Of a stretch of 12,198 nt of DNA, positions 7,262-12,198 are shown one piece after another. Origin of the DNA: Candidatus Aminicenantota bacterium (lineage in GTDB: Bacteria > Acidobacteriota > Aminicenantia > Aminicenantales > UBA8522); contig DQHV01000117.1 of the NCBI GenBank assembly GCA_003524335.1, positions 5,914 through 18,111 on the forward strand, read 5' to 3'. The position numbers and the translations under genes are program-made. The notes beneath the pieces were generated by a model. That model saw only the letters and a list, made by a program, of their open reading frames with translations. It searched no databases and had not been told where the DNA came from. The stretch's first letter is position 1, and each line of letters starts with the position of its first letter.

Positions 7262-8872
7262 TCAGACGGTGACGGATTCCTGATAGATACCATAGACGTC
7301 TCTCAGGACATCGGAAATCTCACCCAGCGTCGCTTCCGCCTTGACCGCGGAGATGAAAAAGGGCATGAGGTTATCAGGCGAACCGGCGGCCCGGCGCAGC
7401 GCTTCGAGGCTTTTCTGGACCCCCCGGGTGGAGCGCGCCTTCCTCAGACGCCGCAGCCTCTCGACCTGGGCCTTCTCGATCTTCCTGTCCGCGGCGTGGA
7501 GCCGGAACCTGATCTTCTCCTGGGTGCCGGCATACTCGTTCAGGCCGACGATGACCTGTTCTTTGCTCTCCACCCTTTTCTGGCAGTTGAAAGCGCTTTC
7601 CTGGATCTCCCGCTGTATGTAGCCTTCCTCGATGGCCTTGAACATCCCGCCCATGTCGTCGATCTTGCGCAGGTAAGCCCAGACTCTCTCCTCGATGGAA
7701 TCGGTCAGGGTTTCCAGGAAATAAGCCCCGCCGAGAGGGTCCACAGTGTCCGCAGCGCCGCTCTCGCAGGCGATGATCTGCTGGGTGCGCAGGGCGATGC
7801 GCACGGATTCCTCGCTGGGCAGAGCCATTGCTTCGTCCCTGGAATTGGTGTGGAGGGACTGGGTGCCCCCGAGCACCGCCGCCAGCGCCTGGAGCGTCAC
7901 CCGGATGACGTTATTTTCGGGCTCCTGGGCGGTTAGGGTTACCCCGCTCGTTTGGGTGTGGAAGCGGAAGGCCCAAGAGAGGGGATTTTTTGCCCGGAAC
8001 CTCTCCCGCATTAACTTGGCCCAGATGCGGCGGGCCGCCCGGAACTTGGCAATCTCTTCGAAGAACTGGTTGTGGGCGGCCAGAAAGAAGGAGAGACGGG
8101 GCGCGAACGCATCCACTTCGAGGCCGCCCCGAACGCCAGCTTCGATGTAGGCTAAGGCGTCGGCGAAGGTGAAGGCCAGCTCCTGGACCGCCGTGGCCCC
8201 GGCCTCCCGGATGTGGTAGCCGCTGATGCTCATGGTGTTCCAGCGGGGGACTCTCTCCTGACAGAAGGTCAGGATGTCGACGATGATCCGGAGCGAGGCC
8301 TGGGGAGGATAGATGTATGTTCCCCTGGCGATATACTCCTTGAGGAGGTCGTTCTGGATGGTTCCGCTGAGGCTCGACCAGGAGATTCGGCGCCTTTGAG
8401 CGATGGCCAGGTACATGGCCAGGAGGATCGCCGCCGTGGCGTTGATGGTCATCGAAACGCTGACCGTATGAAGCGGAATTTTCTGGAAAAGCGTATCCAT
8501 ATCGTGGATGGAATCGACAGCTACACCCACTTTGCCCACCTCGCCCTGGGCCTGCGGATGGTCGGAATCCAGGCCGAGCTGCGTCGGCAGGTCGAAAGCG
8601 ACGCTCAAACCCGTCTGCCCTTGGGAGAGGAGATAGCGGTAGCGCCGGTTGGACTCCTCGGCCGTGCCGAACCCGGCATACTGACGCATGGTCCAGAGGC
8701 GTCCGCGGTACATCGTGGGGTAGATGCCGCGGGTGAAGGGGAATTTGCCCGGGTTTCCGAGGTCTTTTTGGGGGTCGAACCCGGCCGGGTCGCGGGGGCC
8801 GTAAACCGCCTTGACCTCGATCCCGGAAGAGGTCTCAAACCTGGCTTTTCGGGCCTTATTCATCGGAGACAT
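7262..8872 (-). CDS. mcmA: Methylmalonyl-CoA mutase, large (catalytic) subunit
   Basis: This enzyme interconverts (R)-methylmalonyl-CoA and succinyl-CoA with adenosylcobalamin, linking propionyl-CoA metabolism to the TCA cycle. The 536 residues cover the substrate-binding TIM barrel: '[17 protein letters not shown]' (52-68), '[13 protein letters not shown]' (86-98), '[18 protein letters not shown]' (169-186), '[14 protein letters not shown]' (215-228), '[10 protein letters not shown]' (335-344). Tyr65 and Arg183 match the pair (Tyr89/Arg207 of the Propionibacterium enzyme) that holds the substrate carboxylate; isobutyryl-CoA mutases differ there. Gln173, Tyr219 and His220 are also kept. There is no C-terminal cobalamin-binding domain, so it must work with a separate small subunit, as in two-chain bacterial and archaeal enzymes. 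I chose the ATG at 8872 because AGAGGT precedes it; ATG 8863 is possible, and a GTG at 8908 lacks a ribosome site. It leads the run mutase-comEC-coiled-coil protein. Confidence 0.95.
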   Translation of the reverse strand: MSPMNKARKARFETSSGIEVKAVYGPRDPAGFDPQKDLGNPGKFPFTRGIYPTMYRGRLWTMRQYAGFGTAEESNRRYRYLLSQGQTGLSVAFDLPTQLGLDSDHPQAQGEVGKVGVAVDSIHDMDTLFQKIPLHTVSVSMTINATAAILLAMYLAIAQRRRISWSSLSGTIQNDLLKEYIARGTYIYPPQASLRIIVDILTFCQERVPRWNTMSISGYHIREAGATAVQELAFTFADALAYIEAGVRGGLEVDAFAPRLSFFLAAHNQFFEEIAKFRAARRIWAKLMRERFRAKNPLSWAFRFHTQTSGVTLTAQEPENNVIRVTLQALAAVLGGTQSLHTNSRDEAMALPSEESVRIALRTQQIIACESGAADTVDPLGGAYFLETLTDSIEERVWAYLRKIDDMGGMFKAIEEGYIQREIQESAFNCQKRVESKEQVIVGLNEYAGTQEKIRFRLHAADRKIEKAQVERLRRLRKARSTRGVQKSLEALRRAAGSPDNLMPFFISAVKAEATLGEISDVLRDVYGIYQESVTV

Positions 8873-8903
8873 CCGACCTCTGCTCCCGGGCCGGGCGGGC
8901 AGG

Positions 8904-8913
8904 GACACGTGTC
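8904..8913. repeat. 10-bp perfect palindrome upstream of the mutase gene
   Basis: GACACGTGTC lies about 31 bp upstream of the chosen mutase start, within the 132-bp gap after the YtxH gene. A GC-rich imperfect dyad (8881-8901) follows it in the mutase leader. It could be an operator for a dimeric regulator, but no regulator gene is nearby, no promoter with both boxes was found in the gap, and a palindrome of this length can occur by chance. Confidence 0.3.
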
Positions 8914-9004
8914 GCCGGGCAATAATCTAAGGGGAAGGGAAGTGCAGTCGGCCTCGAGACTCTGACCAGGGAGTGGCAATTGAGGGATTGACCGGAAATC
9001 GCCC

Positions 9005-9331
9005 CTATTCCTTGACGTCTCCCTCGCCGTAGCCCTGGGGAGGCTTCTTGGCGTATTCCTCCTTCTTTTTTTCGAGGAATTCCTTGATGGCCTCGATGCC
9101 TTCCTGGGCCTTTTCTTTGACCACCAGGATTCCCTTTTCGGCCTCTTTGCTGATCTTCTCGTAGCTTTCCTTGGCCTTCTCTCCCGTCTTCGTAGCCTGG
9201 GTTTTAATTTTTTGCCGGGTCTCTTTGCCGCTGGCTGGAGCGAAGAGGATCCCCAGGACAAAGCCGGTTGCGGCGCCGATGAAGAAGGAGACTGCGACTT
9301 CCAGAGCGCTCGATCCTTTGTTATCCCCCAT
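9005..9331 (-). CDS. YtxH domain (gas-vesicle-like) membrane protein
   Basis: This 108-residue protein has one membrane helix (about residues 10-31, Gly-rich, 'FFIGAATGFVLGILF') directly followed by 'APASGKETR', the hallmark of the YtxH family (COG4980). The rest (about 35-98) is a charged Lys/Glu-rich amphipathic helix, ending in a flexible Gly-containing tail. The start at 9331 is set by AAAGGAG a few bases upstream; a longer reading from 9379 has no support. It overlaps the preceding DUF948 gene by 11 bp, so translation is probably coupled. In Bacillus the equivalents are the ytxG-ytxH stress-associated pair; the molecular function is unknown. By analogy it may be a small envelope protein. 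Confidence 0.87.
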   Translation of the reverse strand: MGDNKGSSALEVAVSFFIGAATGFVLGILFAPASGKETRQKIKTQATKTGEKAKESYEKISKEAEKGILVVKEKAQEGIEAIKEFLEKKKEEYAKKPPQGYGEGDVKE

Positions 9332-9692
9332 GTTTCTTCTCCTTTCTTTTTCTGAATTGTTTCCAAAAGAACGAAGCAAGAGGAAAGACCACGGGCCAAA
9401 ATTTTGAGCTGGGCCGCAAGACCCTGCTGGTCAGGAAAAAAGAAGCTTCGGATAGGTTGACCGCCGTCCTCTTGGAGGCCTCCATGAGCTCTCCCAGGCT
9501 GACGAGCCTGTCCTTGACCATTCCATCCAATTCGTTCAAGTTTTCGACCAGCTTGCGGACTCCGACCATGGTCTTTTCACCCTCCTCGGCCGCGCCTCGG
9601 AGCTGGGCGAGGAAGCGGACGAGAAAAACCGCGACCACCACGGCAGCAATGGTGAGGACAAGAAGCAGGAACTGGTTGAGGCTCAGCGGCAT
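9321..9692 (-). CDS. DUF948 (YtxG-like) single-pass membrane protein
   Basis: This 123-residue protein has an N-terminal membrane helix (about 7-26, 'FLLLVLTIAAVVVAVFLVRF'). A heptad-like region of about 30-85 ('AQLRGAAEEGEKTM', 'LVENLNELDG') resembles the DUF948 fold, in which the helix is followed by a periplasmic or cytoplasmic coil. A second hydrophobic patch (about 99-110) and a very basic tail 'KQFRKRKEKKHGG' end the protein. The pairing with a YtxH gene supports the call, as DUF948 and YtxH genes occur side by side in Bacillus. Its 3' end contains the ribosome site and first codons of the YtxH gene. The ATG at 9692 is preceded by GGGGGT but sits only 9 bp from the likely -10 box, so the message may have almost no leader. 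Confidence 0.82.
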   Translation of the reverse strand: MPLSLNQFLLLVLTIAAVVVAVFLVRFLAQLRGAAEEGEKTMVGVRKLVENLNELDGMVKDRLVSLGELMEASKRTAVNLSEASFFLTSRVLRPSSKFWPVVFPLASFFWKQFRKRKEKKHGG

Positions 9693-9701
9693 GATACCCC
9701 C

Positions 9702-9730
9702 AAAATAGAATAAAAACTGGGTTTTGTCAA
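9702..9730 (-). promoter_or_regulatory. Sigma-70-type promoter for the DUF948-YtxH pair
   Basis: On the - strand a perfect TTGACA (9730-9725) and TATTTT (9707-9702, 4 of 6) are separated by 17 bp. Transcription would begin near 9695, only about 3 nt before the ATG at 9692, so the transcript would be nearly leaderless. It lies in the 77-bp gap after the preceding gene, where a promoter is expected. Confidence 0.6.
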
Positions 9731-9769
9731 TTTAAGAATCGGTCCGGTCGCGGCGAGCCCGGGCAATCC

Positions 9770-10348
9770 TTATTTCCAGAGAATCTTATTTACTTGGGAG
9801 AGGCGGTATTCTTTCTCGATCTTGTTGAGGATCTCGGCGCAGCGTTCCTCTTGAGCCCGGCCGCAGGCCTCCTCCCAGTCGGCGAACAGGGGCGCGACGG
9901 GGAACTCGTGTTTTCTGCCGGCCAGCCTGTTGATCCCCTGCAGGGCCCTCCAGTGGGTGATCATCAGCAGCGCCAGGGCGGCGAAAGCGACGTTGGGGCC
10001 GGGGAGCAGGGCGGCCAGCCCGCTGAGGGGGAGGAGAATGGTCTCGCCGATGAGAATTAGGACGTGCTTGGATCTTTGCTTGTATAGAAACAAGGAAAAC
10101 CGCAGGCGGATGCGCTTCTCGGGCCGGAGGCCGGAGTGATGGATGGATATGGCCTCGTCCTCGACTTTTAGGATGCGGATGAAGGCCTGCTCCTGGCGGA
10201 GGATTCTTGGGGGGAGGAGCGTGAGCTTCTTCTGGGCCAGCTCCCAAGCTCTCTTGGTGCGCGAGACAGGGATGGAGATATCCTTTTCTGGCTCAGAAGA
10301 AAAAAAACGGTATTTTTCGCGGTGGTCCCGGACGAAGAAGAATTCCAT
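9770..10348 (-). CDS. Uncharacterised membrane protein downstream of btuC
   Basis: This 192-residue protein has no motif I can assign firmly. Residues 1-95 are soluble and charged, with 'KRAWELAQKKLTLLPPRILRQEQ' spanning about 32-54. Residues 96-130 hold two hydrophobic segments split by 'LLPGPNVA', then 'THWRALQGINRLAG' (131-144) and a charged helical tail. The 'P-x-x-PGPN ... WRA-x-xG' arrangement recalls the mitochondrial K+-H+ exchange-related family (Mit_KHE1, PF10173); that is a weak recollection. The ATG at 10348 is chosen conservatively without a good ribosome site; a GTG at 10369 would add seven residues. It sits 57 bp after the btuC-like gene on the same strand and may belong to that operon, in the place where a BtuD ATPase might be expected, but it has no Walker motif and is not that ATPase. 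Confidence 0.75.
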   Translation of the reverse strand: MEFFFVRDHREKYRFFSSEPEKDISIPVSRTKRAWELAQKKLTLLPPRILRQEQAFIRILKVEDEAISIHHSGLRPEKRIRLRFSLFLYKQRSKHVLILIGETILLPLSGLAALLPGPNVAFAALALLMITHWRALQGINRLAGRKHEFPVAPLFADWEEACGRAQEERCAEILNKIEKEYRLSQVNKILWK

Positions 10349-10405
10349 GAAGTAGGAGCATTTTAGCACTTCTCTGGAGAGCGAGGCAAGGAGTCCAGTG
10401 GAGTT

Positions 10406-11401
10406 CTATCTTCGTTTGTGCAAAAGGTAGATGAAAAACGGCGCGCCGAAAAGGGCCGTGATGATGCCGATCGGAAGCTCGGTGGGGGAGAGGACGGTCC
10501 GGGCGAGAAGGTCGCAGAGGACGAGGAACGTGCCGCCGGTGAGAGCGGAAAGGCCGAACAAGTAGCGATGGTCGGGGCCGATGATAATCCTCACCCAGTG
10601 CGGGACGATCAACCCGACGAAACCGATGACTCCGCTTACAGAGACCGATACAGCCGCCAGCAGGGTGGACACGGCCAGGAAAGTCCTCCGGACCCTGGCG
10701 ACCGGGCTGCCCAGGGATTGAGACATCTCATCTCCCAGGACCAGGAGGTTCATGTCCTTGGCCAGCCATTGGGCGATGAGGAGGCAGAGGGCCAGGTAGG
10801 GCGCGACCGTTCCGACCTGCCGCCAGTCGGCCAGGGTGAAGCTTCCGAGTAGCCAGAATACCGCCTGCTCGAAGGAGTCCGACCTCAGGAAGAGCAGGAA
10901 CGAAGTCAGAGATGAGGCCACGGCGCCGGCCGCGATACCGGTCAGAAGAAGTGTCTCGACCTTGAAGACGGCTTGGGTCTGGGAGAGAAGATAGACCAGG
11001 GAAACGAGGGCGAAACCCACCCCGAAGGCAAACAAGCTCTGGAGGGAAAATCCGAAAGCGCTCGCCGCCCCGAGGCCTAGGGAGAGACAGAGCACGGCCC
11101 CAAACGAGGCGCCCGAAGAGACCCCGACGACGAATGGGTCCGCCATGGGATTCTGGAAATAGCCCTGGAGGATGGCTCCGGAGAGGGAGAGGCTGGCCCC
11201 GACGAGAAAAGCCAGGAGCGCGCGGCAGAGACGGAGGTCAAAGAAGATTGTCCGGTAGGCCTGGTCTTTGTGGAGGAGAAAGTTCCAGAGGTCGGCAGGG
11301 CTGGTGCGAACGGCCCCGATCATCAAGGAAAGCCAGAGCGCCGCGATCAGGATGAGGAGGAGTGAGATCGCAAAGGCCACCTTTTTTCGGTCGGGCTTCA
11401 T
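10406..11401 (-). CDS. btuC: FecCD/BtuC-type ABC transporter permease, likely for cobalamin
   Basis: This 331-residue protein is full length for the FecCD/BtuC permease family, which forms a ten-helix inner-membrane dimer importing cobalamin, heme or iron-siderophores. Family signatures are clear: 'LRLCRALLAFLVGASLSLSG' (56-75), 'LQGYFQNPMADPFVVGVSSG' (78-97), 'GVIGFVGLIVPHWVR' (257-271, the region before the ATPase-coupling loop), and 'ELPIGIITALFGAPFFIYLL' (308-327). Hydrophobic helices fill the rest. It overlaps the binding-protein gene by 4 bp (ATGA at 11398-11401), a typical coupled arrangement. The permease sequence alone does not define the substrate; cobalamin is inferred from the BtuF-like partner. 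The ATPase gene is not in the window and may lie upstream of the binding protein or elsewhere. Confidence 0.92.
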   Translation of the reverse strand: MKPDRKKVAFAISLLLILIAALWLSLMIGAVRTSPADLWNFLLHKDQAYRTIFFDLRLCRALLAFLVGASLSLSGAILQGYFQNPMADPFVVGVSSGASFGAVLCLSLGLGAASAFGFSLQSLFAFGVGFALVSLVYLLSQTQAVFKVETLLLTGIAAGAVASSLTSFLLFLRSDSFEQAVFWLLGSFTLADWRQVGTVAPYLALCLLIAQWLAKDMNLLVLGDEMSQSLGSPVARVRRTFLAVSTLLAAVSVSVSGVIGFVGLIVPHWVRIIIGPDHRYLFGLSALTGGTFLVLCDLLARTVLSPTELPIGIITALFGAPFFIYLLHKRR

Positions 11402-12198
11402 CGGGGGGCCTCGAATATTTCAGGATGGAGGATATGGGCAACCGCTGCCAGGGCGTCGATGAGCCGCGGGCCGAAGCGGCCGGCGATATTCTCGTCCAGC
11501 CAGTAGATGTTGTTGTCATTGACCGCCCGGACATCCTTCAGGCGGGGGTCGGCCCGGAAGGATTTTTCCGCATGGATGAAGCGCTCCTCGTCCTTGGCCA
11601 TGACGATGATGACGTCCGGGTTTTCGTGGATGAGCTGTTCGCGATTGAATTGGAGCCAGCGCCGCCCGATCTTTCCCGCGATGTTCACGCCCCCAGCCTG
11701 GACCAGCAGGTCGTTGAGATAGCTTCCCTCGCCGCAGGTCCAGAGGCCCTGGCCGTAGACGGAGAGAAAGACCTTGGGCTTTTTAGGGACATCGCGTAGG
11801 GCCGCGCGGATAACCTGGTGTTTTTCTTTGAGTCCGGCGGCGAGCAGCTTGGCGGGTTCTTCCGCTCGCGTCACCCGGCCGACTTTTTCGATCGTCTGGA
11901 AAAGCCCGTCAAGCGAGCTCCCGAGGTTCAGGACGAACACGGGAAAATGGAGGTACCGGAGTTTGTTCAGCACGCCTAGGGGGTTTCCCCGGAAGCCGAC
12001 GATTAGGTCAGGCCGGAGGGACTGTATCTTCTCCAGGTTGGGGTCCACCATCCCGCCAATCTTTTTTTTGTCGAGCGCTTGGGCCGGATAGTCACAGTAG
12101 CGAGTCACTCCGACAATCCGGTCTCCGAGCCCGAGGGCGAAGAGGATCTCGGTGATGTTCGGAGCCAGAGAGACGATGCGCTGAGGGGTTACCGTCAG
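11398..12198 (-). CDS. btuF: BtuF-like periplasmic corrinoid-binding protein (5' end outside window)
   Basis: The reading frame stays open to the last base of the window, so the start and any signal peptide lie beyond it; 266 codons are visible. It begins within the conserved N-lobe: 'PQRIVSLAPNITEILFALG' (visible residues 5-23), then 'GVTRYCDYP' (30-38), 'GGMVDPNLEKIQSLRPDLIV' (48-67) and 'FRGN' (69-72). The C-lobe has 'YGQGLWTCGEGSYLNDLL' (148-165), 'ENPDVIIV' (192-199) and 'IYWLDENIAGRFGPRLID' (231-248). This two-lobed pattern is the class III binding protein fold (COG0614), and the 'YCDYP ... PNLEKI' combination is typical of BtuF-type cobalamin binders. Glu56 in 'NLEKI' is placed like the BtuF glutamate that docks on the permease. 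A siderophore or heme ligand cannot be excluded. It is translationally coupled to the permease. Confidence 0.9.
   Translation of the reverse strand: MTVTPQRIVSLAPNITEILFALGLGDRIVGVTRYCDYPAQALDKKKIGGMVDPNLEKIQSLRPDLIVGFRGNPLGVLNKLRYLHFPVFVLNLGSSLDGLFQTIEKVGRVTRAEEPAKLLAAGLKEKHQVIRAALRDVPKKPKVFLSVYGQGLWTCGEGSYLNDLLVQAGGVNIAGKIGRRWLQFNREQLIHENPDVIIVMAKDEERFIHAEKSFRADPRLKDVRAVNDNNIYWLDENIAGRFGPRLIDALAAVAHILHPEIFEAPR

Noticed and set aside
7262..8872. Possibility that the mutase is an isobutyryl-CoA or 2-hydroxyisobutyryl-CoA mutase
   Set aside because: Tyr65 and Arg183, which hold the methylmalonyl carboxylate, are present, whereas isobutyryl-type enzymes replace them.
8213..8965. A 250-codon + strand frame opposite the mutase gene, and similar ones at 7025-7936 (+) and 3332-4087 (-)
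   Set aside because: All are shadows of well-supported genes, and none has a recognisable domain or a convincing ribosome site.
9731..9769. GC-rich stretch after the unknown membrane protein, considered as an intrinsic terminator
   Set aside because: It contains the 8-bp palindrome GCCCGGGC and GGTCCGGTC, but no long stem followed by a T-run on the - strand.

Overview
The window reads as about 12 kb of ordinary, GC-rich, gene-dense chromosome from a bacterium with an outer envelope and lipoproteins. Several features recall Acidobacteriota and Candidatus Aminicenantes: a very large secreted Asp-box (VPS10/sortilin-like) beta-propeller protein, a secreted LAE-x-ARKERERR coiled-coil protein, and a two-chain-type methylmalonyl-CoA mutase. 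That placement is inferred from gene content and was not tested. I saw no rRNA, tRNA, CRISPR array, insertion sequence or phage gene.

Layout. Two genes run on the + strand at the left: a 1042-residue secreted Asp-box propeller protein (80-3208), then a 289-residue two-domain lipoprotein of unknown function (3272-4141) with its own near-consensus sigma-70-type promoter. They converge on a short intergenic stretch (4142-4254) rich in inverted repeats. Everything to the right is on the - strand and is listed here in transcription order. At the far right is a cobalamin-type ABC uptake pair: btuF-like binding protein (cut by the window edge), then a btuC-like permease overlapping it by 4 bp, then an unrecognised 192-residue membrane protein. 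Next is a ytxG/ytxH-like pair (DUF948 and YtxH) behind a recognisable promoter, with the two genes overlapping by 11 bp. Last is a run of methylmalonyl-CoA mutase large subunit, comEC/rec2 (6 bp gap), and a small secreted coiled-coil protein (34 bp gap).

How the genes may fit together. Methylmalonyl-CoA mutase needs adenosylcobalamin and the BtuFC-type importer would bring in corrinoid, so the window may hold both a cobalamin user and its uptake system, though in separate transcription units. The mutase chain has the catalytic barrel only. Its cobalamin-binding subunit and the transporter ATPase (BtuD) are not in the window. ComEC is the inner-membrane DNA uptake channel; its place behind the mutase gene is probably positional rather than functional.

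No clearly new multi-gene system is visible. The points most worth a second look are the in-frame ATG-CGA-TAG with a strong Shine-Dalgarno just upstream of the coiled-coil protein, the uncharacterised two-domain lipoprotein with its own strong promoter, the unknown membrane protein downstream of btuC, and the competing hairpins between the convergent genes.
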